From: Pseudalkalibacillus salsuginis
Lineage (GTDB): Bacteria; Bacillota; Bacilli; Bacillales; Fictibacillaceae
Direction of reading: 5' to 3'
Assembly (NCBI RefSeq): GCF_021646685.1
Contig: NZ_JAKJHW010000007.1
Coordinates: 1 to 64,000 of the forward strand
DNA: 64,000 nucleotides
Shown here: positions 7,257-15,178 of the stretch, piece by piece
How the letters are laid out: every line of letters starts with the position of its first letter
Position numbering within the stretch: position 1 is the first letter of the stretch
Notes under the pieces: model-generated
Told to the model about the DNA's origin: nothing
Databases searched by the model: none
Seen by the model: only the letters and a program-made list of their open reading frames with translations
Program-made: the position numbers and the translations under genes

Positions 7257-8174
7257 TTATTTACTGAATGCTTCAACAAATTGTATGATGGCCGGTCCTA
7301 ATAGGACGATGAACAAACTTGGGAAAATGAACAATACAAGCGGGAAAAGCATTTTGACCGGTGCTTTCATCGCTTCTTGTTCAGCACGCTGTTTTCGTTG
7401 ATCGCGTACTTCTTCAGATTGAACACGCAAGACATTGACCATCCCGATTCCGAGCTTTTCAGCCTGTAAAATACTGCTGATCAGGATGTTGATTTCATCT
7501 ACCGTCAGCCGCTCCCTCACTCCACGAAGTGCTTCCCGCCGTGTTTTTCCTAACCGGATTTCTTCTAGACATCGGTGGAACTCAGTCGATAAGACCCCTT
7601 CTTTTTTCGAAACGACCTTACTGAGAGCGCCGTCAAAACCGAGTCCCGCTTCAAGACTGACCGTCAGAAGATCCAAAACATCCGGAAGCTCGCGTAAGGC
7701 AGATTGTGAACGAGCTTTCTTTTTACTTTTCAAATAATAAGGAGGAAGGATGATTGCAACCAGCATTGCAAATGACACCGACAGAATGATGCCACCCAAT
7801 TCAAACCCTGATAATGCTCCCCATCCCCCAGCTAAAAATGGGATGATCAAGATCAGACCGAGCTGGATGAGGCGATACTCAAACGTCGTCATACCGAATG
7901 GGTTTCCTGCTTGAAGTAATTTTACTTCAAGCCTGGCTTGTTTCTCCCCCTGCATCTTTTTCTTGAATCCTCTGCGGAAATCTTTCCAAAGCGGGCCCAG
8001 CAAACGTACGTGTAACGGTTTTGCTGTGGCATCATTTTCATCTTCCTCAGCTTCAGCTTTTTTACCGACAAAAGCATCCAGTCGCCGTTTGACCGGTTCT
8101 TTTTTCTCGCTACGATAAACGTAAATGGAATAAAGAAATAACGTAACCGCAGCGAAGAAACTGATATATATCAT
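7257..8174 (-). CDS. tadC: Tad pilus inner-membrane platform protein TadC (T2SS-F family)
   Basis: A membrane platform protein of the Tad/Flp pilus motor. Seen: an N-terminal hydrophobic segment, a basic cytoplasmic part, two membrane segments (about 105-150), the T2SS-F domain with LRELPDVLDLLTVSLEAGLGFDGAL and a final hydrophobic segment before FVEAFSK. The frame is open to 8189, but the ATG at 8174 has GAGGTG seven bases upstream and gives MIYISFF; the upstream tadB stop is at 8179. It is the last gene of the operon. Confidence 0.9.
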   Translation of the reverse strand: MIYISFFAAVTLFLYSIYVYRSEKKEPVKRRLDAFVGKKAEAEEDENDATAKPLHVRLLGPLWKDFRRGFKKKMQGEKQARLEVKLLQAGNPFGMTTFEYRLIQLGLILIIPFLAGGWGALSGFELGGIILSVSFAMLVAIILPPYYLKSKKKARSQSALRELPDVLDLLTVSLEAGLGFDGALSKVVSKKEGVLSTEFHRCLEEIRLGKTRREALRGVRERLTVDEINILISSILQAEKLGIGMVNVLRVQSEEVRDQRKQRAEQEAMKAPVKMLFPLVLFIFPSLFIVLLGPAIIQFVEAFSK

Positions 8175-8178
8175 CTCT

Positions 8179-9138
8179 TTACACCTCAATCGTGGTTACT
8201 TTTCTAATTAATATAAATCCGATAATTCCAGAAATAAGACCAGCCGCAAGTAGGCCCATACCAATGATATGCGTGAACAATGTACCGATGTACTCCGGTT
8301 CGATCAGATAAAGAACCAATCCTAAAATGAGCGGGAGTAATCCGATGACGATACCAGAAAGCTTCCCCTGTGCGGTAAGCGTACTGATCTGTCTCTGGAT
8401 TTTCGTTCGATCACGGATGGTTTGGACGATTTTATCAAGGACCGTCGCTAAATTACCTCCGACCTGCCTTTGAATCAAGATCGCCTGGATCATAAGTTCC
8501 AAATCTTCACTTGGCATCCGCTCATATAATTCATTCAATGAATCCTCAAGTGAACTGCCGTATTGCATTTCCTTCAACACAAAACCGATTTCACTGCTGA
8601 TCGGGTCATCCGCTTCTTCGACAACGGTTTGCAGCGCCTGCGGAAAACTGAATCCTGCACGTAAGGAGCCTACCACCGTCGAAATCATATCCGCTAGTCC
8701 ATCATTGAACTTTTGAATCCGTTTCTTTTCCTTTTTCTTGATCCACATGATCGGCAGCATATAGCCTCCTGCAGCACCGATGATCAGCATCAGAATACTG
8801 CCCGATATAAGGAAAAGAAATCCCGCAGCTAATGCGGTTGAAATCCACCGGAACAGGATGAACTCCTCCGGCTTCAATGGAACCCCGGCTCTACGTAGCA
8901 TGCTTTCAAGCTTTTTGCTCTTCTTTTTCGAGACCTTCGAGCGCAGTCGCTGCTTCGATAACTGGAGCTCTAGAAATAGGTTGAATTTTTTCCGTTCAAG
9001 CTTTGATTTGTTATAGCTCGAAAGATAATAATTCATCCGCTTGATCATACGTTTGTCTGAAAGAAATGTCATGTGAAAAATAGCGTAAAAGAATAAAAAG
9101 GAAGTGAAGGATGCCAACACGATTAAATAATAATGCAT
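8179..9138 (-). CDS. tadB: Tad pilus inner-membrane platform protein TadB (T2SS-F family)
   Basis: A 319-residue partner of TadC. It has an N-terminal membrane segment, a basic linker rich in Lys, a central pair of hydrophobic segments (about 100-145), the T2SS-F domain with FNDGLADMISTVVGSLRAGFSFPQAL and QRQVGGNLATVLDKI, and two C-terminal membrane segments. The start ATG overlaps the cpaF stop (TGATG), so the two are translationally coupled. Confidence 0.9.
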   Translation of the reverse strand: MHYYLIVLASFTSFLFFYAIFHMTFLSDKRMIKRMNYYLSSYNKSKLERKKFNLFLELQLSKQRLRSKVSKKKSKKLESMLRRAGVPLKPEEFILFRWISTALAAGFLFLISGSILMLIIGAAGGYMLPIMWIKKKEKKRIQKFNDGLADMISTVVGSLRAGFSFPQALQTVVEEADDPISSEIGFVLKEMQYGSSLEDSLNELYERMPSEDLELMIQAILIQRQVGGNLATVLDKIVQTIRDRTKIQRQISTLTAQGKLSGIVIGLLPLILGLVLYLIEPEYIGTLFTHIIGMGLLAAGLISGIIGFILIRKVTTIEV

Positions 9139-10571
9139 CAGCCCCAGTCCTCCTCAGATACAAAGACACTTGGAGGAATATCCAAACCGGATCTCTCCAA
9201 CAGGTCATAAAATTTCGGCCGTACACCCGTCGGTACCAATCTGCCTTTGATTTTCCCTTCTGCATCAATACCATCCTGTTGATATTCAAAAATGTCCTGC
9301 AAGACGATGACATCTCCTTCAAGGCCCTGGACTTCGGTGATCTTCGTGATTTTTCTCGTACCATCCTTCAATCGGGACTGCTGGATGATCAGATCGATTG
9401 CTCCTGAAATCTGTTCTCGAATCGCTTTTACCGGAAGTTCCACCCCAGCAAGCAATACCATTGTCTCAAGACGGGAAATCATATCCCGCGGGCTGTTCGA
9501 GTGACCCGTCGCTAAGGAGCCGTCATGACCTGTGTTCATCGCCTGGAGCATATCGAGAGCCTCAGCCCCACGAACCTCCCCGATAACAATCCGATCAGGA
9601 CGCATACGTAATGAATTCCGTACAAGATCACGAATCGCAATTTGCCCTTTTCCTTCTATATTAGGAGGACGCGATTCAAGCGATATGACGTGTGGCTGCG
9701 CGAGCTGTAATTCCGCTGCATCCTCAATCGTGACAATCCGTTCATCATCAAAAATGAAGGAAGATAGGACATTTAGTGTGGTCGTCTTACCTGAGCCGGT
9801 TCCACCAGAAACAAAAATATTGAGCCTCGCTTTTACGCATGCTTCAATGAAGGTTGCCATTTCACGAGTCAACGTACCGAAAGAAATAAGGTCATCAATC
9901 TTGAAAGGGTCTGCTGCAAACTTTCGGATCGTAAGCGTTGGTCCGTTTAATGCCAGCGGTGGGATAATTGCGTTCACACGGGAACCGTCCGGCAAACGTG
10001 CGTCTACCATTGGGGAACTTTCATCAATCCGTCTGCCGAGCGGTGAAACAATCTTTTCGATGATGTTCATGACGTGTTCATCATCCCGAAAACGGATGCC
10101 CGTCAACATCAGCTTTCCTTTCCGTTCGATATACACCATTCCCGGCCCGTTGACCATCACTTCCGTCACTTCTGGATCCATAAGCAGTGGGTTGATCGGT
10201 CCGAATCCAGTCAAATCATGAGTAAGTTCTTCGACAACCTTCTTCCGATCGATTGCTCCCCGGAATTGCTCATCCTCTTTGATGATCTCAACCGCCATCG
10301 CATCCAAGTTTGGAATGATTGTTTCAACATCATCGTTGCTATTCATTTCTTCTAATATTTTTTTATGTAAACGATTTTTCAGTTCTTGATGCTTATTAAA
10401 CTTCTGCTGCTCTTTTTCTTGTACTTTAACATCCTTCACTTGTATCTTTTGCGGGCGGAAGCTGGAGACGATGTCAGGTTTTGGGCTGGTTGGTTCGCTC
10501 TGAACTTCTACTTGCTCACCATTATTGATCTTTTCCTGGTTTTTCGCTTTGACCTTTTGAAGTAGACTCAC
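9138..10571 (-). CDS. cpaF: Tad pilus assembly ATPase (CpaF/TadA)
   Basis: The hexameric type II/IV secretion-type ATPase that powers pilus assembly. In its 477 residues: a charged N-terminus (1-100), the N-terminal domain with TGFGPINPLL and EVMVNGPG, Walker A GGTGSGKTTT (about 267-276), an Asp box, Walker B around RMRPDRIVIGEVRGAEALDM, and the His box TGHDGSLATGHSN. The start is GTG (10571) after AAGGAGGGAAAAGC, overlapping the upstream tadZ stop by four bases (GTGA). Confidence 0.93.
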   Translation of the reverse strand: MSLLQKVKAKNQEKINNGEQVEVQSEPTSPKPDIVSSFRPQKIQVKDVKVQEKEQQKFNKHQELKNRLHKKILEEMNSNDDVETIIPNLDAMAVEIIKEDEQFRGAIDRKKVVEELTHDLTGFGPINPLLMDPEVTEVMVNGPGMVYIERKGKLMLTGIRFRDDEHVMNIIEKIVSPLGRRIDESSPMVDARLPDGSRVNAIIPPLALNGPTLTIRKFAADPFKIDDLISFGTLTREMATFIEACVKARLNIFVSGGTGSGKTTTLNVLSSFIFDDERIVTIEDAAELQLAQPHVISLESRPPNIEGKGQIAIRDLVRNSLRMRPDRIVIGEVRGAEALDMLQAMNTGHDGSLATGHSNSPRDMISRLETMVLLAGVELPVKAIREQISGAIDLIIQQSRLKDGTRKITKITEVQGLEGDVIVLQDIFEYQQDGIDAEGKIKGRLVPTGVRPKFYDLLERSGLDIPPSVFVSEEDWG

Positions 10572-11431
10572 GCTTTTCCCTCCTTGCTACGTTTAGACCT
10601 TTGGAATATTTTAGAAAGGAATGAAGGCTCAGCAGATTCATAGACTTTAATTTCCCGTCTTGAGGTAAGCTGTTCTGCTATCTTCATGACTGCCTTCGCA
10701 AGTTCGGTCTTTCCCTGGTTCACCACAAAAGGGATTCCGATATTCAATGATTGGGAAGCGATTTGAAAATCATTCGGGATATACTGAAGCTCAGGGTCTT
10801 CTAGAATATCCGGTACATCTGAAGCACTGATGACACTCTCCATCGTCGATCGATTCACTACTGTTGTCACTTTGGTATTCAGCTCGATTGCGTCAAGCGT
10901 CTCCAACATCAACTTCGTATTTTTCAAAGTCGACATTTCTAAATTAGTCAGCATCAGGATCTGATCTGCCTTTTCAAGTAAAGGCAGTGTCTGTTCCTGT
11001 AACCCTACCCCTGTGTCAACCACAACATAATCGAACTGCGAAAGCATGAGATCGAGAATCTTGCTAATATTCTCCTTCGTCACAAGCTCTGAGTACTCCG
11101 GCCGGTCTGGAGCTGAAAGGACACGGACCCCGCTTTCATGTCTGCTGAAATAGCTTTCGAGTGTTACTTCATCAAGATCATCGATATCCTCGATGACATC
11201 CTTCACCGTAAAGGCCGATTGCAAGTCCATGGCAAGCCCGACATCCCCAAACATATAATCGCCATCCAGCACCCCGACTTTTATGCTTTTTTTACATAAA
11301 GCAACGGCCAAGTTGACCGTCATGATTGTACGGCCAACTCCACCTTTAGCGCTGCATACAGCAATCATTTCTCCGCGCTTTCTTTTTTGTATCCCAGTAT
11401 GCTCATTTTTTTCACTGGTGTTAGTTGTCAT
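10568..11431 (-). CDS. tadZ: Tad pilus localisation ATPase (TadZ/CpaE, MinD/ParA-like)
   Basis: A 287-residue SIMIBI ATPase thought to place the pilus machine in the cell. The deviant Walker A reads AKGGVGRT (about residues 29-36): the Lys that ends KGGxGK is Arg, while the signature first Lys is kept. The switch region YVVVDTGVG and the MLTNLEMSTLKNT segment are present. It lacks the N-terminal receiver-like domain of longer TadZ proteins. It starts after GAGGAGGCTGCTTCGG and overlaps cpaB by 11 bases. Confidence 0.88.
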   Translation of the reverse strand: MTTNTSEKNEHTGIQKRKRGEMIAVCSAKGGVGRTIMTVNLAVALCKKSIKVGVLDGDYMFGDVGLAMDLQSAFTVKDVIEDIDDLDEVTLESYFSRHESGVRVLSAPDRPEYSELVTKENISKILDLMLSQFDYVVVDTGVGLQEQTLPLLEKADQILMLTNLEMSTLKNTKLMLETLDAIELNTKVTTVVNRSTMESVISASDVPDILEDPELQYIPNDFQIASQSLNIGIPFVVNQGKTELAKAVMKIAEQLTSRREIKVYESAEPSFLSKIFQRSKRSKEGKA

Positions 11432-12110
11432 CCGAAGCAGCCTCCTCTTCAGCCTTGACCCTGCTTCTAAGTGCGATGTGTAATGGTCCTGATTCTGTCG
11501 CGTTTGCTAGTTTCACAGCTTCATTAGGCATCACTTCAAGCGTAACAGAAGTATATTCGACGAACTCTTCACCTTCAGTCGTTTCAACCATGCGTCGTCC
11601 AACCGCTAGGACTGTTACATTCTCGACTACGATCTTTGAAACTAGTTTGTCCCCTTCTTTCACTGTGTTGATGACATCCACTTGGTCTTCAGGCTCAAGC
11701 AAATTCGATACAGATTGAGGCAAATTCACCCCGACCGAAACTGCTCGAAAACCATCACGGATCTTTCGAGAAACGAACAGCTCTTCCTCTTTTGAGGTTT
11801 GAAGATGATTCGTCAACATCGCTTCGCCCTGTGCAATATCCGCTGTAGAAAATTGTCCTACAGCAGTATCCAGGTTTGTGATTGTATTCGAGTGGATTCC
11901 TTCCTCAGGTATGAGCTTGAGTTCTAGCATATCCTTCGTAATCGATATATTCCGCTTGATCTCTTGAGCTGCCACAACAACCTCTATCTTATTTTTATTA
12001 GCTACCGTCTGCGCATCGTATTGCTTCATATAATTGAAAAAAAGCACCGTCGTGATGATCCCCATGATGACCGCTAACGTTAATACAAGTTTTGACCTCA
12101 CTATGTTCAC
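11421..12110 (-). CDS. cpaB: Flp pilus assembly protein CpaB (RcpC)
   Basis: A 229-residue protein with one N-terminal membrane anchor (about 8-26) and an extracytoplasmic SAF domain (VVVAAQEIKRNISITKDML) followed by the RcpC/CpaB domain (VSVGVNLPQSVSNLLEPEDQVDV). In Gram-positive Tad systems, which have no secretin, it probably acts at the membrane-wall interface. The first GTG (12110) follows the upstream stop closely; GTG 12101 with GGTG six bases upstream is an equally likely start. Confidence 0.85.
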   Translation of the reverse strand: MNIVRSKLVLTLAVIMGIITTVLFFNYMKQYDAQTVANKNKIEVVVAAQEIKRNISITKDMLELKLIPEEGIHSNTITNLDTAVGQFSTADIAQGEAMLTNHLQTSKEEELFVSRKIRDGFRAVSVGVNLPQSVSNLLEPEDQVDVINTVKEGDKLVSKIVVENVTVLAVGRRMVETTEGEEFVEYTSVTLEVMPNEAVKLANATESGPLHIALRSRVKAEEEAASDDN

Positions 12111-13037
12111 CTACTCTGTTAGTCTGATTGCAAAAGCTCCGAAATTTTCAATCGTATTATCGATAAAACCGGTGTCTGTTTGTCTGACAAACATCCCTGT
12201 AATTTCTGTACTGTTACCATCCATCGGTTCGGTAATATAAAAATGAGCGAACCCCACTACTTGGATCTTTTTCATCTGGTTTTGAGTGTGTTCATAAGGT
12301 ACATAAATCGGGATTAACAAAATCCTTCCGCAATCACGAGGATTCGCCCCAGCTCTCATCTCTTCCTCTGTCACTGTACATTCGTTGACAAGATCGTTCA
12401 CAACGCTTCTTGTTTTACCTGCAACGTTTCCGGTTTCTGTTTCAATAATATCCTCATATCCAACTGGATCTTGGTATCCATTTCTCAAGTTTTCCTCATA
12501 AGTTTTTGCACCAGATCCGCCAAGAGCAAGGAGCCCGAATACACCTGTATCATTTTCATGGGGACCTACTTTCAATTTATACTCATGGAATAATTGAGGA
12601 TTGACATTCCTATCGATTCCAAGTGGTGCTACACCGATCGCTTCACCCATCGTCCCGATTTCAGCTGCAGCATGAACCTTAACAGGAACAGACTCTTTTC
12701 CGAATAGGGTAGAAAAATAAAGGGGAACCTCTTTTATCAGATCGACACCAACTTTATCTTCCAGCTCGATTTTCATGTCTTCCAGACTATCCAGTTCGGC
12801 ATGCTCTGTAAGTACCTTGTTGACAACGCTGCGAACATCATCCTCATTGGCTGTCAATTCTTGCGCTCCTGATAGGACTGCTCCATTCGCAACCTTCTGC
12901 AGATGGCTTTTCGTCATGAATAAGGAGCCACCATCAATGACAAGACCCATGATCGCGATTAAGGCTAACATTGCCAGTCCGGTCAGAACGATCGTACTAC
13001 CAGCTTCTTCTCTTAGTACTTTCAATTTTTTCTTCAT
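12111..13037 (-). CDS. TadG-like pilus assembly protein (pseudopilin-type N-terminus)
   Basis: About 308 residues. The N-terminus MKKKLKVLREEAGSTIVL is followed by a hydrophobic helix (LTGLAMLALIAIMGLVIDGGSLF), the class III prepilin-like pattern of TadG/TadF proteins, then a large extracellular part with one CTV..DCG cysteine pair near residues 235-249. The frame is open to 13055 (GTG), but ATG 13037 has GAGGGGG nine bases upstream. Its role, as a minor pilin or surface anchor, is inferred from the operon. Confidence 0.8.
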   Translation of the reverse strand: MKKKLKVLREEAGSTIVLTGLAMLALIAIMGLVIDGGSLFMTKSHLQKVANGAVLSGAQELTANEDDVRSVVNKVLTEHAELDSLEDMKIELEDKVGVDLIKEVPLYFSTLFGKESVPVKVHAAAEIGTMGEAIGVAPLGIDRNVNPQLFHEYKLKVGPHENDTGVFGLLALGGSGAKTYEENLRNGYQDPVGYEDIIETETGNVAGKTRSVVNDLVNECTVTEEEMRAGANPRDCGRILLIPIYVPYEHTQNQMKKIQVVGFAHFYITEPMDGNSTEITGMFVRQTDTGFIDNTIENFGAFAIRLTE

Positions 13038-13051
13038 AATAACTTGCCCCC

Positions 13052-13435
13052 TCACTCCACTCTGATGGTAGAATCCGTTTTCACTAAGACTGGTGAAGGC
13101 AGTATTTTTGACATTAAGGGTGTAAGATAATCTATCGGATACTCGAGTGTGACCGTCATATAGTCACCCGAATCCCTTGTCGAGTCATTGGGTGAGATGT
13201 TGACCTGTAAATTCGAAGAGTCCCCGACATGGATATAATCGCGTGCAAATTCGGTAATAGCAGCATCATCACGCCCTAAACCGCCCAGACGGACACTCTC
13301 CTGTGTCGCCAATTGAAGATGCATATATGTATACATGATTCTTCCGAAATCAAAAATCCCCATCAAAATAAGTAACAGCAATGGTAAAACGAGTGCCATT
13401 TCCACCATGGATTGGCCTTTTTCATTTTTGATCAT
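13052..13435 (-). CDS. tadE: TadE-family minor pseudopilin
   Basis: A short TadE-like protein. GQSMVEMALVLPLLLLILMGIFDFGR shows the processing-type motif (Gly, then hydrophobic residues with Glu at +5) and the TadE signature FDFGR. The rest is a small extracellular domain ending in STIRVE. ATG 13435 overlaps the tadV stop as ATGA; an upstream GTG would add three residues. Followed within a few bases by the TadG-like gene. Confidence 0.88.
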   Translation of the reverse strand: MIKNEKGQSMVEMALVLPLLLLILMGIFDFGRIMYTYMHLQLATQESVRLGGLGRDDAAITEFARDYIHVGDSSNLQVNISPNDSTRDSGDYMTVTLEYPIDYLTPLMSKILPSPVLVKTDSTIRVE

Positions 13436-13947
13436 GAAATCCACGCCTTCCCGACAAAACTAAGAATTGCTCCCCCAGCAATCGCTACTCCATATGGATA
13501 GGTCGCTTTCATTGAATCCTTTGTTAAAGCTAACGGTACCTTTAGACCGTTCTTTTTCCCATATAGCCAGTGGAAGTAATATTTCAATCGTTTGAAAGCC
13601 CCGCCACTGAAAACCAGGATACCAAGTGCGAGTACGCCGCCAAGCAGTGCCATATAAATGGAAGTATTCAAAACGAATGCTGGGCCTTTCAACGCTCCGA
13701 CCAACGCAAGCAGCTTTACATCCCCAGCTCCCATTCCCCCCATGAAATAAGGGATTAACAGAATACCATAACCAGTAAGAAAGCCAAGAAAAGATACCCC
13801 AAAGCCCGACAAACCACTAATAATAAAATGTAAACTAAAAGAAAGTATAAGTGCAGGGAAAATCACCTTATTATAGATCAGCCGTTTCCTCACATCGGTA
13901 ATGACGCAGATGACTAGTACAATAACTAAGATTATATTGAACAACAT
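13432..13947 (-). CDS. tadV: Prepilin peptidase (A24 family, TadV/CpaA)
   Basis: A 171-residue membrane aspartyl protease that processes the Flp pilin and pseudopilins. The two catalytic Asp are in ITDVRKR (about residue 18) and GMGAGDVK (about 75); there are about five membrane segments, and the methyltransferase domain of larger PilD enzymes is absent, as usual for TadV. The start follows GAGGAGTTTTCAAC. It lies after a hairpin that separates it from the pilin gene. Confidence 0.92.
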   Translation of the reverse strand: MLFNIILVIVLVICVITDVRKRLIYNKVIFPALILSFSLHFIISGLSGFGVSFLGFLTGYGILLIPYFMGGMGAGDVKLLALVGALKGPAFVLNTSIYMALLGGVLALGILVFSGGAFKRLKYYFHWLYGKKNGLKVPLALTKDSMKATYPYGVAIAGGAILSFVGKAWIS

Positions 13948-13971
13948 GTTGAAAACTCCTCACCTTTTCTT

Positions 13972-14004
13972 TAAAAACGGCCTTACGTATGATAACGTAA
14001 GGCC
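13972..14004 (-). terminator. Attenuator-type hairpin between pilin gene and tadV
   Basis: A perfect 10-bp stem GGCCTTACGT/ACGTAAGGCC (14004-13979), six-base loop, followed on the - strand by GTTTTTA. It would end most transcripts after the pilin gene and let a fraction read into the assembly genes, or protect the pilin mRNA 3' end. Confidence 0.8.
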
Positions 14005-14018
14005 AAAAATTCACATCT

Positions 14019-14201
14019 TTATTCTGTAGGATCCGGTCTACCTTGAATTGCTGTAACAGCATCGTTAAACATGTCTACAATTTCACCACGTAAGACCACT
14101 AATGCCGCCACGGCTGCTACTGCAATAAACCCCAGTACCAATCCATACTCAGTCATTCCTTGTCCTTGTTCTTCTGTGATAAGTGCTTTTAATTTTTCCA
14201 T
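14019..14201 (-). CDS. flp: Flp family type IVb pilin (major pilin)
   Basis: A 60-residue Flp pilin. The leader MEKLKALITEEQGQGMTEYGLVLG contains the cleavage motif: Gly, then M-T-E-Y with the invariant Glu-Tyr pair at positions +5/+6 relative to the Flp consensus G/xxxxEY. A hydrophobic helix (GLVLGFIAVAAVAALVVL) and a short polar tail follow. The start has GGAGCGAG upstream and overlaps the upstream DUF192 stop (TAATG). Confidence 0.93.
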   Translation of the reverse strand: MEKLKALITEEQGQGMTEYGLVLGFIAVAAVAALVVLRGEIVDMFNDAVTAIQGRPDPTE

Positions 14202-14563
14202 TATGATACTCGCTCCTTCAGATTTTTGATTTGGACGGTTTGTCCAGGTTGAATTTTCGTCTTGTGGATGATTCCTGCTGGTATCTCGATGACAGACGTA
14301 GTCCCTTTATGGTGTTTTCCAAATTCTCCGGGACGGACGTAGCTTTCCGCAGCAATGATTTCATACTGATCATTGAGGTAAAGTACGTCGATTTCGTATT
14401 TCATAAAATACGTGTGGATCGATCGACAGGGCTGTAAGTGGATGGCATAACCTTCGGGAAATGATGAAGTAAACATAAGTCCTTTTAATCTTTTGAAAAA
14501 TGAATATGCGGGGACGACTTTCTCCGCAATGACGATCCCATTCGTCAGGTTAATCAGCTCCAC
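14201..14563 (-). CDS. DUF192 family protein at the head of the pilus operon
   Basis: A 120-residue DUF192 protein. Landmarks: RLKGLMFTSSFPEGYAI, HTYFMKYEIDVLYLN and ETSYVRPGEF-like text, with a hydrophobic groove-type beta fold known from structures; no enzyme activity is established. The frame is open to 14626, but GGAGGTGGAACA directly precedes GTG 14563 (MELINLTN), and the upstream part overlaps the riboswitch terminator. As first gene behind the riboswitch, it probably has a pilus-related role, but this is inference. Confidence 0.82.
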   Translation of the reverse strand: MELINLTNGIVIAEKVVPAYSFFKRLKGLMFTSSFPEGYAIHLQPCRSIHTYFMKYEIDVLYLNDQYEIIAAESYVRPGEFGKHHKGTTSVIEIPAGIIHKTKIQPGQTVQIKNLKERVS

Positions 14564-14584
14564 TGTTCCACCTCCTCCTTTAAC

Positions 14585-14617
14585 AAAAAATACCCTGACT
14601 TTACCGAAAGCAGGGTA
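14585..14617 (-). terminator. Riboswitch expression-platform terminator
   Basis: TACCCTG (14617-14611) and CAGGGTA (14597-14591) form the stem, followed by TTTTTT. Its loop contains CTTTCGGTAA, the exact complement of TTACCGAAAG at the 3' end of the aptamer, giving two mutually exclusive folds. Confidence 0.85.
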
Positions 14618-14645
14618 CATGCGCAAAACAAAAACACCCCTTTGA

Positions 14646-14740
14646 TCTTTCGGTAACTGGCTGGCTTAGTGCAAGTGCACCTTAGCCCCTGTAGTTTTGC
14701 GCCGCTGGTTTTCACCAGTTTTGCCTTTATCGAAATTCAG
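14646..14740 (-). promoter_or_regulatory. GEMM-I riboswitch (cyclic di-GMP-I class) controlling the Tad operon
   Basis: On the - strand the order matches the GEMM-I consensus: AAAGGCAAA, P2 hairpin CTGGT-GAAA-ACCAG with a GNRA tetraloop, GGCGCAAAACTACAGGGGC, CTAAGG, a P3 arm GTGCA-CTT-GCAC..., then AAGCCAGCCAGTTACCGA. P1 is TTTCG (14735-14731) with CGAAA. GEMM-I RNAs bind c-di-GMP; a few variants prefer cGAMP, decided by one core base that I cannot number safely here. It is followed by a terminator with a complementary loop. Distance to the first start codon is about 80 bases. Confidence 0.88.
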
Positions 14741-14851
14741 CGATGCTTGTCGTTGAATCCGATATTTTGTAACTTCATCATACAAAATGGAAAAAATTAT
14801 CACATCGGTCAATATTATTAAATTTTTCTGAACATTTTGTGGACACTTGTT

Positions 14852-14882
14852 ACTAAAGTGAAAAAATAAGCAATACTTTAGT
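14852..14882. promoter_or_regulatory. 8-bp inverted repeat upstream of the pilus riboswitch
   Basis: ACTAAAGT (14852-14859) and ACTTTAGT (14875-14882) are perfect inverted arms 15 bases apart, about 110 bases upstream of the aptamer. The rest of 14741-15142 is AT-rich. I found no promoter with good boxes. The arms could be an operator for the pilus promoter. Confidence 0.4.
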
Positions 14883-15142
14883 TTGTTTTTAAATGTCATT
14901 TATTGGAACCCCTTAAACGTTAACTAGGCATTTGGATTCATTTTCAAACCTTTCACTTAAAAGTTTTTAAAATTGAACGATATAAATTCTTATATACCTT
15001 AAAATGTGACCCCCATATACTTTATACCTAAACTTTTTTCCTGGTACTAAAGATTATTTTATTATTTTTTACTTAAAAGTGTTCTAGTCAGGAAGAATTA
15101 AAATCAATCATTCATTCGGGACTTACAGCTTTTATATAAAGT

Positions 15143-15166
15143 AAAAAAACTCCCCGTTAAGGGAGA
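15143..15166 (-). terminator. Terminator of the GNAT gene
   Basis: On the - strand CTCCC/GGGAG with a six-base loop (15165-15150), followed by seven T. Confidence 0.8.
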
Positions 15167-15178
15167 GTCAATTCATAA

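Noticed and set aside
14666-14899. Open frame across the pilus riboswitch
   Set aside because: It runs through conserved riboswitch parts and has no ribosome binding site.
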